A DNA stretch of 64,000 nt, taken from assembly GCA_934481345.1 (NCBI GenBank), contig CAKSPF010000004.1, positions 124,001 through 188,000 of the forward strand. Direction: 5' to 3'. This document shows positions 33,078 to 41,761 of the stretch, piece after piece (position 1 is the stretch's first letter; each line of letters begins with the position of its first letter). A program made the translations under genes and the position numbers. The notes beneath the pieces were generated by a model. The model was not told the DNA's origin. It did not search any database and saw only the letters and a list, made by a program, of their open reading frames with translations. This stretch comes from an uncultured Clostridia bacterium. Its GTDB lineage: Bacteria; Bacillota; Clostridia; UMGS1810.

Positions 33078-34403
33078 TTGAAAAAAATATTATTCTTTGC
33101 AGTTCTGATTACAGCACTTTGCTCATGCATAACTTCATATGCACTTGATGAAAAATATAAGAATATCAGAGTAGGCTTGTCTTACGGCGATTCTGCCCCG
33201 TCTTCGGCTGTTTTGGAGTCCGCTTCGGGTTTTATAACAGGGACCTCCGACAGCACGGGATTTACAGCAGCCGAAACGCTTTCATGCACATCGCTGACAA
33301 TCTCGTCTGCCGATAACGGCGCAGTAAACATTTTGCTCCCGGACGGCACGGCAAAAAGCGCTTTAAGCAGCGAAAATCAGATTTTTACAGTATATCCGTC
33401 AGACGGAAACATATCCGTAAACGGTGAAAAATACCGCGGAGCAGCAATGTTTCTCAGCTTCACGCCAAATTCGCTTACTGTAATAAACTCTCTTCCGCTC
33501 GAAGAATACCTTTACGGTGTTATAAGCAGCGAAATGCCGTCCTCGTGGAATATTGAGGCACTGAAAGCACAGGCTGTATGTGCAAGGAGCTTTGCCGTTA
33601 CGAATTGGTCAAAGCATGCGTCTTACGGATTTAATGTATGCAAAACGACAAATTGCCAGGTATACGGCGGTATTGCTGCGGAAACAGCGTCATCGGTACA
33701 AGCCGCTGACGAAACAAAGGATAAAATCCTGATGTATAACGGCAGCATTGCACAGACGCTTTTCTTTTCGACAAGCGGCGGATATACCGCAGATGTTAAA
33801 AATGTGTGGGGAACTGCCGTTGTGTATCTTTGCGGTGTTGAAGACCCATACGAAAATCCTGCCGAAGCTTCAAGGCATAGCTGGTCAGCCACTCTTACAA
33901 ACGAAGACATTAAGAATGCACTTGCAAAACTTGACGTTAACATAGGCAATATAACAAACATATCGGCTCTTACGGATAACACAACCCATGTTTACCAACT
34001 TGACATAACGGGTACAGACGGCTCATACACCCTTAAAAACCAATCGGTATGTTCGGTTTTTTCCGCTTTCGGAGTGCAAAGCCAGAAATATACCGTCACG
34101 CCCTACGGCGGCAGCGGTACAAATCTATATGCAATATCATCATCGGAAACAGCAAGCCTTGCAAGTTATAATACCATAAGCGCAAAAGGCACTGTCGAAA
34201 AAATATCCGTTCCCGAAGCGCTTATATCCTCATCGGGAATAACCTCATATTCGCCGGGTTCGGCAGAGGGATATATATTTAACGGCGGCGGCTGGGGGCA
34301 CGGCGTAGGCATGAGCCAGTACGGCGCAAAAGGTATGGCTGACAATGGCTTTACATACGACAAAATTCTGTACCATTACTACCCCGGTACATACTTAGAA
34401 TAG
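33078..34403 (+). CDS. Exported SpoIID/LytB domain protein
   Basis: A 441-residue secreted protein of the SpoIID family (lytic transglycosylase/amidase enhancer). A signal peptide (MKKILFFAVLITALCSCITS) is followed by a beta-rich N-terminal region and then the core: VISSEMPSSWNIEALKAQA with the catalytic-type Glu, a Cys-containing CKTTNCQVYGG, FSTSGGYTADVKNVWG, and C-terminal GGGWGHGVGMSQYGA. The TTG start at 33078 lies six bases from AGAGGTG. It is followed by queA after 13 bases. Housekeeping promoter and context suggest a vegetative cell-wall role rather than engulfment. Confidence 0.9.
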   Translation: MKKILFFAVLITALCSCITSYALDEKYKNIRVGLSYGDSAPSSAVLESASGFITGTSDSTGFTAAETLSCTSLTISSADNGAVNILLPDGTAKSALSSENQIFTVYPSDGNISVNGEKYRGAAMFLSFTPNSLTVINSLPLEEYLYGVISSEMPSSWNIEALKAQAVCARSFAVTNWSKHASYGFNVCKTTNCQVYGGIAAETASSVQAADETKDKILMYNGSIAQTLFFSTSGGYTADVKNVWGTAVVYLCGVEDPYENPAEASRHSWSATLTNEDIKNALAKLDVNIGNITNISALTDNTTHVYQLDITGTDGSYTLKNQSVCSVFSAFGVQSQKYTVTPYGGSGTNLYAISSSETASLASYNTISAKGTVEKISVPEALISSSGITSYSPGSAEGYIFNGGGWGHGVGMSQYGAKGMADNGFTYDKILYHYYPGTYLE

Positions 34404-34416
34404 AGGGATTTTTAAA

Positions 34417-35472
34417 TTGAAAACAAGTGATTTTTACTATAATCTTCCAAAGGAGCTTATTGCTCAGACTCCGCTTCCGGACCGTTCTTCATCACGCCTG
34501 CTCACCGTGGATAAAAACACCGGCAGGCTTTCACACGGACACTTTACCGATATTATCAAATATCTTAATCCCGGCGACTGCCTCGTCTTAAACGACACGC
34601 GCGTTATACCGGCAAGACTGTACGGTGTAAAAGAGGGTACCGGCGGAAAAATCGAATTTCTGCTTCTTAACAGAAAATCGCAGGACGAATGGGAAGTAAT
34701 TCTGAAGCCCGGCAAAAAAGCAAAACCCGGCGCCGTATTCAGCTTCGGCGGCGGTATCCTGAAGGCAGAAATTATCGAAACCGTAAATGACGGCAACAGA
34801 ATTGTAAAATTCTATTATGACGGCTTGTTTGAAAATATTCTGGACAAGCTCGGAGAAATGCCGCTTCCGCCCTATATAACGGAGCATCTTGACGACAGAG
34901 AGAGATACCAGACCGTCTATTCCAGAAACAACGGCAGCGCCGCAGCTCCCACGGCAGGACTTCACTTTACTCCCGAACTTCTGAAAAAAATTGAAGATAT
35001 GGGCGTAAAGACGGCATATGTGACGCTCCATGTCGGTCTGGGCACATTCCGCCCCGTCAAAGTTGACGATGTGGAAAACCACAAAATGCATTCCGAGTTT
35101 TATATAATTGATGAAAAAACGGCTGAAACCGTAAACCAAACTAAAAAAAGCGGCGGAAGAATTTTTTCCGTAGGAACAACCTCCTCCCGCGTGTTGGAAA
35201 CCGTATCTGACGAAAACGGCTTTGTAAAAGCGCAGACCGGCTGGACGGATATATTCATCTATCCGCCGTACAAATTCAAATGTGTCGACTCGCTCATCAC
35301 AAACTTTCATCTTCCGGAGTCTACACTGCTAATGCTTGTAAGCTCGTTTGCAAGCAAAGAAATAATAATGAATGCATACCGCACTGCTATTGAGCAAAAA
35401 TACAGATTTTTCAGCTTCGGCGACGCTATGCTTTTGACAGATACCGAAAATTCACCGAAAGGAACAGAATAA
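34417..35472 (+). CDS. queA: S-adenosylmethionine:tRNA ribosyltransferase-isomerase
   Basis: Makes epoxyqueuosine from preQ1-modified tRNA and SAM. The 351-residue protein shows family segments FYYNLPKELIAQTPLPDRSSSRL at the start, LNDTRVIPARLYG, GSAAAPTAGLHFTPELL, and THVGLGTF-like TLHVGLGTFRPV. The start is TTG at 34417 after GAGGG. Its stop overlaps the tgt start (TAATG). Confidence 0.97.
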   Translation: MKTSDFYYNLPKELIAQTPLPDRSSSRLLTVDKNTGRLSHGHFTDIIKYLNPGDCLVLNDTRVIPARLYGVKEGTGGKIEFLLLNRKSQDEWEVILKPGKKAKPGAVFSFGGGILKAEIIETVNDGNRIVKFYYDGLFENILDKLGEMPLPPYITEHLDDRERYQTVYSRNNGSAAAPTAGLHFTPELLKKIEDMGVKTAYVTLHVGLGTFRPVKVDDVENHKMHSEFYIIDEKTAETVNQTKKSGGRIFSVGTTSSRVLETVSDENGFVKAQTGWTDIFIYPPYKFKCVDSLITNFHLPESTLLMLVSSFASKEIIMNAYRTAIEQKYRFFSFGDAMLLTDTENSPKGTE

Positions 35473-36602
35473 TGTTTAAACTTATCAAAAAAGAAGGGCG
35501 CGCCCGACGCGGAGAGTTTACCACGGTTCACGGCACCGTTCAGACCCCCGTTTTTATGAACGTGGGAACGGCAGCCGCAATAAAAGGCGCGGTATCCTCA
35601 ATGGATTTAAAGGACATCGGATGTCAGATAGAGCTTTCCAACACATATCATCTCCATGTGCGTCCGGGAGATAGAATCATAAAAGAACTCGGCGGACTGC
35701 ACAAATTCATGAACTGGGACAGACCTATCCTAACGGACAGCGGCGGATTTCAGGTTTTTTCTCTTGCAAAGCTCAGAAAAATAAAAGAAGAAGGCGTGTA
35801 TTTCAATTCACATGTAGACGGCAGAAAAATATTTATGGGCCCCGAAGAAAGCATGCAGATTCAGTCCAACCTCGGCTCAACAATCGCCATGGCTTTCGAC
35901 GAATGTGTCGCCCTGCCTGCCGAATACAAATACGCTAAGCAATCGCACGAGAGGACAATACGCTGGCTTGAAAGATGCAAAGCCGAGCTTAAACGGCTTA
36001 ATTCCCTGAGCGATACCGTAAATCCGAACCAGATGCTTTTCGGAATAAATCAGGGGGCAACCTTTGACGATCTGCGTATAGACAATATGAAAAAAATTGC
36101 GGAACTCGACCTTGACGGCTACGCAATAGGAGGACTTGCCGTCGGCGAAACTACAGAAGAAATGTATCATATTCTTGACGTAACTCTGCCGTTTGCCCCG
36201 GAAAATAAGCCGAGATACCTCATGGGAGTGGGAACTCCGCTCAATATCCTTGAGGCAGTTGACAGAGGAATAGACTTTTTTGACTGCGTAATGCCAAGCC
36301 GCAACGCAAGACACTGTAATCTTTTTACAAACTACGGATATATAAACCTCAAAAACGAAAAATACGAGAAAGATCCCCTGCCCATAGAGCCGGGCTGCCA
36401 ATGCCCCGCATGCAAAAACTACTCAAGAGCATATATACGGCATTTGTTCAAAGCAAAAGAAATGCTTGCAATGCGGCTTTGCGTGCTTCACAACCTGTAT
36501 TTTTACAACAAGCTCACCGCAGATATACGTCAGGCTCTTGACGAAGGCAGATTTAATGAATTTAAAAAAGAAAAAAGCGAAATTCTCTTAAAAAGAATTT
36601 AA
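35472..36602 (+). CDS. tgt: tRNA-guanine transglycosylase
   Basis: Exchanges guanine-34 for preQ1 in GUN tRNAs. The 376-residue TIM barrel has the catalytic Asp in LTDSGGFQVFSL, the second Asp in GIDFFDCVMPSRNARH, GGLAVGE for substrate binding, and the zinc site CQCPACKNYSRAYIRH. It is translationally coupled to queA. Together with queT it suggests salvage of a precursor, since de novo queC/D/E genes are not in the window. Confidence 0.97.
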   Translation: MFKLIKKEGRARRGEFTTVHGTVQTPVFMNVGTAAAIKGAVSSMDLKDIGCQIELSNTYHLHVRPGDRIIKELGGLHKFMNWDRPILTDSGGFQVFSLAKLRKIKEEGVYFNSHVDGRKIFMGPEESMQIQSNLGSTIAMAFDECVALPAEYKYAKQSHERTIRWLERCKAELKRLNSLSDTVNPNQMLFGINQGATFDDLRIDNMKKIAELDLDGYAIGGLAVGETTEEMYHILDVTLPFAPENKPRYLMGVGTPLNILEAVDRGIDFFDCVMPSRNARHCNLFTNYGYINLKNEKYEKDPLPIEPGCQCPACKNYSRAYIRHLFKAKEMLAMRLCVLHNLYFYNKLTADIRQALDEGRFNEFKKEKSEILLKRI

Positions 36603-36621
36603 TAAACAGTAAATAAATTTC

Positions 36622-36650
36622 TTGCTTTTTTATATACATTAATGTATAAT
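36622..36650 (+). promoter_or_regulatory. Promoter of yajC
   Basis: TTGCTT (36622-36627), 17 bases, TATAAT (36645-36650), 34 bases before yajC. Confidence 0.75.
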
Positions 36651-36684
36651 AGGATATATACAGTTTAGCATTGGAGGTGTAATT

Positions 36685-36981
36685 ATGCCCGTAGAACTTA
36701 TTCAGCCTATATTATTGATGGTTGTACTTTTTGCAATTATGTATTTTATGATGATAAGACCGCAGAAAAAGCGTGATAAGCTTACTCAGGAAATGCATGC
36801 GGGACTTATTGTCGGTGACAAAATCGTTACTATAGGAGGCGTTGTAGGAAAGATTGCTTCTATCAAAGATGACGAAATAGTTATTGAAACCGGAAGTCCG
36901 TCGGAAAAGAGCCTTGTTAAGTTTCAGCGTCAGGCTGTGCGCGAGGTTTTGAAACCCGCTCCGGCAGAAAAAACAAAGTAA
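36685..36981 (+). CDS. yajC: Preprotein translocase subunit YajC
   Basis: A 98-residue SecDF-associated protein with one N-terminal membrane helix (ILLMVVLFAIMYFMMI) directly followed by RPQKKRDK and a small beta domain (GDKIVTIGGVVGKI). GGAGGTG precedes the ATG. secD and secF lie about 1 kb downstream. Confidence 0.96.
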   Translation: MPVELIQPILLMVVLFAIMYFMMIRPQKKRDKLTQEMHAGLIVGDKIVTIGGVVGKIASIKDDEIVIETGSPSEKSLVKFQRQAVREVLKPAPAEKTK

Positions 36982-37000
36982 AGATTAGAATATTACTTGA

Positions 37001-37033
37001 CACCTCCGAATATTGTTGTAATAATCGGAGGTG
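37001..37033 (+). promoter_or_regulatory. Hairpin sequestering the ribosome-binding site of the TIGR04086-type gene
   Basis: CACCTCCGA (37001-37009) is the exact complement of TCGGAGGTG (37025-37033), which contains the GGAGGTG ribosome-binding site of the next gene. A nine-bp stem with a 15-base loop would mask it in transcripts arriving from yajC. Confidence 0.55.
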
Positions 37034-37038
37034 GATTT

Positions 37039-37452
37039 ATGATTAAACACGAATATGCTGAGCTGTCCGACAAAAAGGCAGGAATTATAAAAAGCATCAC
37101 TGCTGTGACAAAAGGAACGGCAGGCGGCTATGTACTGCTTATAATATGCTTTGCAATTTTGGCGCTTGTATACACATACACGTCCTTTCCTGCCGGTATG
37201 CTTAAACCTTTCGTGACGGGAATAACTGCACTCAGCCTTATTTTCTGCGGTATCCTTACCGCAAGAAGCATAGACTTTTTCGGCTGGCTGCACGGAGTTT
37301 TCGCAGGCATATTGTATACCGTTATACGCTATATTTTCGGAGCTGTTTTTTTGAATGGGTTCGGTTTTAATACCGCGACTCTTTCCATGTTTCTGCTCGG
37401 TATGGTATTAGGCGCTGCCGGAGGGATTTTGGGAATTAATTTCAAGAAATAA
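37039..37452 (+). CDS. TIGR04086 family membrane protein
   Basis: A 137-residue integral membrane protein with four predicted helices (VLLIICFAILALVY, then GITALSLIFCGILTA, FAGILYTVIRYIFGAVF and LGMVLGAAGGILGI). The pattern and its place after yajC match the TIGR04086/YrzE-like family of Firmicutes; the role is unknown. The ATG at 37039 follows GGAGGTG; the frame is open 14 codons further back without a ribosome-binding site. Confidence 0.8.
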   Translation: MIKHEYAELSDKKAGIIKSITAVTKGTAGGYVLLIICFAILALVYTYTSFPAGMLKPFVTGITALSLIFCGILTARSIDFFGWLHGVFAGILYTVIRYIFGAVFLNGFGFNTATLSMFLLGMVLGAAGGILGINFKK

Positions 37453-37469
37453 AGTACAGATTTTAAAAC

Positions 37470-37506
37470 ACTGCGGCAGTTTTCCGGCCGCCGCAGTAAA
37501 TTTTTC
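37470..37506 (+). terminator. Terminator after the TIGR04086-type gene
   Basis: ACTGCGGC (37470-37477) pairs with GCCGCAGT (37490-37497), then AAATTTTTC. Confidence 0.75.
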
Positions 37507-37520
37507 TACCGGTGATAAAA

Positions 37521-37889
37521 ATGTTGATATTAAACAGTAAGAAAATTAAATATCTGGCATTTATTATGTGTGTATTTATAGTGCTTGTAACCGCTGGCGG
37601 ATTTTCTACCAAGATTACACGTTACAACGAAAGCACACCGTTTTTTTCTGCACATTTTTCCGCGTGCTTTAAAGCTTCAAATCCATATTCACTCGCCGGT
37701 ATGAAGCCGCCGCGTTTTGAAGCGTGGCTCGGCGAAGACACCGCCGTCTTAAAGAGTGATACCGTCGGTATCTTCACCGAATTTCTGTTAAACAGTGTAA
37801 CTTTGCCGCCCCTTGTGTTTCTATGCGGACAAGCAGGCTGCATTTTTTATAAAAATCTTACTCAAAAAATCTTTTACATCAGAATTTGA
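37521..37889 (+). CDS. Unknown protein with one N-terminal membrane segment
   Basis: A 122-residue frame between a terminator and secD. One membrane helix or signal anchor near residues 10-27 (YLAFIMCVFIVLVTAGGF) is followed by a polar region rich in aromatic residues and a second hydrophobic patch near the C-terminus. The ATG at 37521 has only a weak ribosome-binding site (GGTGAT). No family is recognised. Confidence 0.45.
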   Translation: MLILNSKKIKYLAFIMCVFIVLVTAGGFSTKITRYNESTPFFSAHFSACFKASNPYSLAGMKPPRFEAWLGEDTAVLKSDTVGIFTEFLLNSVTLPPLVFLCGQAGCIFYKNLTQKIFYIRI

Positions 37890-37944
37890 TATTATTCGTT
37901 TTTGGTTAAATACTATATTTAATAAAACGAAAGGAAGAGTTTTT

Positions 37945-39225
37945 ATGAATTCAAAAAGTATTGCAAAATTTACAATAGTTTTTCTTGTTATTGCACTTTT
38001 AGCATATATTGCAACTTGCGGCCTTACAATAGGCAATTTTAAAATAAACAGAGCTTTAGATCCCAAAAACGGTATTAAAAGAGGTATAGACCTTGCCGGC
38101 GGTTCGGAAATCGTATTTGAGCCGTCAACCGACAAGAGTGTTACCGAAACTCAGCTAAATGCAGCACAGGAAGTTCTTAGAACACGTCTTACGGCAAACG
38201 GTTATACCGAGGCTATCGTTTCAAAGCAGGGTTCAAACAGAATAAGAGTTGAAATTCCGGCAGTGGACAACCCCGAAGACGCTGTTTCAATGCTCGGCGC
38301 TACGGCAAAACTCAGCTTTGTTGATTATCAGGGCAATGTTGTTCTTGACGGAAATGATGTAAAAAGCGCAAAGGCTGCGTACGATACAGTAAGCAGCGGC
38401 AACAAAGAATACATCGTTAAGCTTCAGCTTTCAGCCGACGGAACAAAGAAATTTGCCGATGCCACCGAAAAAATCAGCGGTTACGCATCAGGCAACAACT
38501 ATATCGCAATCATGCTTGATGATAAACTTGTTTCAAGTCCGAGCGTAAGCCAGAAAATCGATTCCGATGAGTGCTATATTCAGGGAGATTTTAATAAAGA
38601 CTCATCTGCAAAGCTTGCAAATCAGATTCAGTCAGGTCAGCTTCCGTTCTCACTTAAGGTTGTAGATATGAAGAGCATCGGTGCAACACTTGGTGAAAAG
38701 GCTCTTTCAAACAGCATCACAGCCGGTATAATCGGTATGATACTTGTAATGCTGTTTATGATTATCCTTTACAGAATGTGCGGTTTGGTATCCTGCATTT
38801 CATTAATCGGCTATATCTCAATCGTTGCCCTTATACTCGGCGGATTCAGAATTAACCTTACACTTCCGGGTATTGCCGGTGTAATTCTTACAATAGGTAC
38901 GGCAGTGGACGCAAACGTAATTATATTTGAAAGAGTTAAAGAAGAGCTTTCAAACGGCAAAACTATCCGTGCGGCAGTAGACGCAGGCTTTAACAGAGCT
39001 TTTACGGCAATTCTTGACTCCAACGTAACCACAATCATAGCCGCTGTAGTTCTCTATGTATTCGGTACCGGAACCATCAAAGGCTTTGCAATCACACTCT
39101 TTATAGGTACTGTTGTAAGTATGTTTACAGCTGTTTTCGTAACAAGATTTTTACTTCGCCAGCTTATGGGCTTTAACCTTAAAAATCCCAAGCTGTACTG
39201 CTCATACAAGGAGGTAAGACAGTAA
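37945..39225 (+). CDS. secD: Protein translocase subunit SecD
   Basis: Proton-motive-force-driven Sec accessory protein. The 426-residue product has the N-terminal helix, the GIKRGIDLAGGSEIVFEP P1-base segment, and five C-terminal helices with GTAVDANVIIFERVKEE, the family motif. The ATG at 37945 follows AAGGAAGAG; a longer frame begins 44 codons upstream without support. It overlaps secF by one base (TAATG). Confidence 0.96.
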   Translation: MNSKSIAKFTIVFLVIALLAYIATCGLTIGNFKINRALDPKNGIKRGIDLAGGSEIVFEPSTDKSVTETQLNAAQEVLRTRLTANGYTEAIVSKQGSNRIRVEIPAVDNPEDAVSMLGATAKLSFVDYQGNVVLDGNDVKSAKAAYDTVSSGNKEYIVKLQLSADGTKKFADATEKISGYASGNNYIAIMLDDKLVSSPSVSQKIDSDECYIQGDFNKDSSAKLANQIQSGQLPFSLKVVDMKSIGATLGEKALSNSITAGIIGMILVMLFMIILYRMCGLVSCISLIGYISIVALILGGFRINLTLPGIAGVILTIGTAVDANVIIFERVKEELSNGKTIRAAVDAGFNRAFTAILDSNVTTIIAAVVLYVFGTGTIKGFAITLFIGTVVSMFTAVFVTRFLLRQLMGFNLKNPKLYCSYKEVRQ

Positions 39226-40091
39226 TGTTTAATATAATTGAAAAAAGAGCTATTTTCTTTACAATATCTGCAATAATTATTCTTGCCGGTGTAGTTTCGT
39301 TTTTCGTTCAGGGCTTCAATACCGATATAGATTTTAAAGGCGGTACGGAAATCACTATAGAACTCAACGGAAAATATGACGAAGCCAAAATCAGAGACAT
39401 TATCGGTTCTGTTAAAAAGGTTAATATCGCAAGCGTTCAGAAATCCGATTCAAACGGCCTTACCGGAGCAATAGTTATGACAAACTACCTTGATGATACT
39501 CAGAATGCTAAAATCAAATCCGAATTTGCAAAAGAGTATTCAAAGGCAAAACTCAGCTTTACAAATATCAGCCCGAAAATCGGTCAGGAGCTTTGGAAGA
39601 GCGCAATACAGTCTATTATCGTTGTTGCCATTCTCATGCTTATATATATCACATTCAGATTTGAGCTTTTGTCAGGTATATCCGCTGTAATTGCTCTTTT
39701 GCATGACATGCTTGTAATGATGAGTTTCTACACAATATTCAGAATACCCGTAAACACATCATTTATTGCGGCTATTCTTACAATACTCGGTTACTCCATC
39801 AACGCTACAATCGTTATATTCGACCGTATAAGAGAAAACACAAGATTCCTCAAAAAAGAAGAATTTTCTGTTATCGTTAACAAGAGTATCTGGCAGACAC
39901 TTGCCCGCTCAATAAACACAAGCTTAACCACTTTGTTTACACTTGTTGCGCTCTATATACTCGGAGTTCCGTCCATTAAAGAATTTGCACTTCCGCTTAT
40001 CATAGGCGTTGTGTGCGGTACCTATTCATCTGTATTCCTTGCAGGTCAGTTCTGGGTACTCTTTAAAGGCAACAAAAAAGCAAAAGCATAA
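39225..40091 (+). CDS. secF: Protein translocase subunit SecF
   Basis: Partner of SecD, 288 residues. It shows NTDIDFKGGTEITIEL after the first helix and the conserved SINATIVIFDRIRENTRF motif near residue 190, with six membrane helices in all. It is coupled to secD and ends before a strong terminator. Confidence 0.96.
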   Translation: MFNIIEKRAIFFTISAIIILAGVVSFFVQGFNTDIDFKGGTEITIELNGKYDEAKIRDIIGSVKKVNIASVQKSDSNGLTGAIVMTNYLDDTQNAKIKSEFAKEYSKAKLSFTNISPKIGQELWKSAIQSIIVVAILMLIYITFRFELLSGISAVIALLHDMLVMMSFYTIFRIPVNTSFIAAILTILGYSINATIVIFDRIRENTRFLKKEEFSVIVNKSIWQTLARSINTSLTTLFTLVALYILGVPSIKEFALPLIIGVVCGTYSSVFLAGQFWVLFKGNKKAKA

Positions 40092-40100
40092 TTTGACTGC

Positions 40101-40147
40101 AAAAAGCACTTTGCCGGAATTTTGAATTTCGGCAAAGTGCTTTTTTA
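40101..40147 (+). terminator. Terminator after secF
   Basis: Stem of about 18 bp (40101-40119 with 40128-40146), ending in TTTTTT. Confidence 0.9.
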
Positions 40148-40177
40148 ATGTTTTTTCACTTTTTTTATAAAAAATGC

Positions 40178-40209
40178 TTGCATTAATTATAAAAATATGG
40201 TATTATAAT
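40178..40209 (+). promoter_or_regulatory. Promoter of tRNA-Leu
   Basis: TTGCAT (40178-40183), 17 bases, TATTAT (40201-40206), with TATAAT overlapping at 40204-40209. Confidence 0.65.
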
Positions 40210-40222
40210 TAAGTGTTCACAC

Positions 40223-40309
40223 GCCGGTGTGATGGAATTGGCAGACGTGCGAGACTCAAAATCTCGTGGTGGCAACACCGTGTCGGTTCGACCCCGACCA
40301 CCGGCACCA
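40223..40309 (+). tRNA. tRNA-Leu (anticodon CAA)
   Basis: An 87-base class II tRNA. The acceptor stem GCCGGTG pairs with CACCGGC, and A plus an encoded CCA follows. The anticodon arm CGAGA-CTCAAAA-TCTCG gives CAA (reads UUG). A long variable arm (GGTGGCAACACCGT region) and the T loop GGTTCGACCCC are present. Confidence 0.96.
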
Positions 40310-40310
40310 A

Positions 40311-40350
40311 ACGAGAGCAAGTGATAAAAAAGCTTGCTCTCGTTTTTTAT
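40311..40350 (+). terminator. Terminator after tRNA-Leu
   Basis: Eleven-bp stem (40311-40321 with 40333-40343), then TTTTTT. Confidence 0.9.
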
Positions 40351-40356
40351 TTATGT

Positions 40357-40385
40357 TTGACAACAATCATTCACTGTGCTACAAT
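40357..40385 (+). promoter_or_regulatory. Promoter of the PhnP-like MBL gene
   Basis: TTGACA (40357-40362), 17 bases, TACAAT (40380-40385). Confidence 0.8.
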
Positions 40386-40417
40386 AAATAAAATCATAAT
40401 CAAAAGGAGAGGCCAAA

Positions 40418-41239
40418 ATGAAACTTCAATATTTAGGAACAGCCGCCTTTGAAGGAATACCGGCGCTCTTTTGCCAATGTGACGCATGCAAAGAAGCAGC
40501 AAAAAGAGGCGGACGCAATATAAGAACGAGAAGTCAGGCTGTTGTAGACGACAGTCTGCTTATAGATTTTCCGGCAGATACATATTCTCATTATATCAAA
40601 TACAATATTCCTATGTGGCAAATAAAAACATGTCTAATAACACATTCTCACTCCGACCATCTTTATCCAAACGACCTTGAAACGAGAATGCCCGGATTTT
40701 CACATATAAGCGACCCGGAACCTGTAACTGTTTATTCAGCAAAAGCTTCGTATGATGAAATAAATAAAATCAACCTATCGCCTTCTGTTGTAAAAACTGT
40801 TTTGATAAAACCGTTTGAACCGTTTGAAGCCGACGGCTACACAATAACCGCCCTTAATGCAGCACATGCACCAAAAACAGATCCCTACATATACCTGATT
40901 GAAAAGGGCGGAAAAACTTTGCTCTATTCAAATGATACGGGAATTTATCCGGATGATACATGGGAATATCTCCGTAAATTCAAAAAAACAATAGATTTGG
41001 TTTCGCTCGACTGTACGAACTGTGAAACTCCCGTCAATTACTTCGGGCATATGGGATTGCCGGAATGTATCGAAACCCGGAAAAAACTGTATGAAATAGG
41101 TGTATGCACCGAAAGCACCCGTTTTGTATTAAATCACTTTTCGCATAACGGCAAACACAGCCTTTATGACGATTTATTAAAAACAGCAGAAAAAGAAAAC
41201 TTTGATGTATCATATGACGGAATGATTGTAGAATTTTAG
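40418..41239 (+). CDS. MBL-fold metallohydrolase, PhnP-like
   Basis: A 273-residue metallohydrolase. It opens with LQYLGTAAFEGIPALF, has a Cys cluster FCQCDACKEA near residue 20 like the structural zinc site of PhnP-type phosphodiesterases, the metal motif THSHSDHLYP near residue 76, and later SNDTGIYPDD and LNHFSHNG carrying further metal ligands. AGGAG precedes the ATG. It is monocistronic with promoter and terminator. A cyclic phosphodiester substrate is plausible but unproven; no phosphonate genes are nearby. Confidence 0.82.
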   Translation: MKLQYLGTAAFEGIPALFCQCDACKEAAKRGGRNIRTRSQAVVDDSLLIDFPADTYSHYIKYNIPMWQIKTCLITHSHSDHLYPNDLETRMPGFSHISDPEPVTVYSAKASYDEINKINLSPSVVKTVLIKPFEPFEADGYTITALNAAHAPKTDPYIYLIEKGGKTLLYSNDTGIYPDDTWEYLRKFKKTIDLVSLDCTNCETPVNYFGHMGLPECIETRKKLYEIGVCTESTRFVLNHFSHNGKHSLYDDLLKTAEKENFDVSYDGMIVEF

Positions 41240-41242
41240 TTA

Positions 41243-41284
41243 AAAAAATCATAATCATCGCAATGCGGTGATTATGATTTTTTA
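41243..41284. terminator. Bidirectional terminator between the MBL and ybaK genes
   Basis: Long stem (41243-41257 with 41269-41283) with A and T runs on either side, between convergent genes. Confidence 0.85.
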
Positions 41285-41290
41285 TTGTCA

Positions 41291-41761
41291 TTATGCCGTG
41301 AGGCTGCAAACCTGCGCGCCCGTAAACTCAACAAGCTCTTCTCTGTTCAGAAGCAGCTGACAGCCTTTCATGCCTGCACTTACGGTTATTTTTTCAAAAT
41401 TCATTGCAGAATCGTCTATAAAAGTCGGAAATTTTTTCTTCATTCCCACAGGTGAGCAGCCGCCTCTTATATATCCTGTAAGTCCCAAGAGGTCTTTTAC
41501 ATGTACCATTTCAAGTTTTTTGTTTTTGGTGACGGACGCGGCTTTTTTTAAGTCTATTTCCTTATCGACAGGTATACACATGACCACAGGGCCTGTTTTG
41601 TCCCCTTTTGCCACAAGCGTCTTAAATACCATACTGCAATCAAGTCCGACCTGCCTTGCTATTGTCACACCGCTTAAATCGCTGTCGTCCACGGTATACT
41701 CTATAGCCTCATAGTTTATCTTTGCTTTGTCAAGCATACGCATTGCGTTTGTTTTAGTCAT
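41291..41761 (-). CDS. ybaK: YbaK/EbsC family Cys-tRNA(Pro) deacylase
   Basis: Trans-editing enzyme that clears Cys mischarged on tRNA-Pro. The 156-residue product has TNAMRMLDKAKINYE at the start, the catalytic-region Lys in MVFKTLVAKGDK, and GYIRGGCSPVGMKKKFPTFID. The ATG at 41761 follows AAGGA and overlaps the upstream HAD gene by eight bases. Confidence 0.92.
   Translation of the reverse strand: MTKTNAMRMLDKAKINYEAIEYTVDDSDLSGVTIARQVGLDCSMVFKTLVAKGDKTGPVVMCIPVDKEIDLKKAASVTKNKKLEMVHVKDLLGLTGYIRGGCSPVGMKKKFPTFIDDSAMNFEKITVSAGMKGCQLLLNREELVEFTGAQVCSLTA

Noticed and set aside
36997..37025. TTGACA-17-AATAAT promoter-like pair before the TIGR04086-type gene
   Set aside because: Transcription would start inside the ribosome-binding site, giving an almost leaderless mRNA; the bases are better explained as one arm of the masking hairpin.
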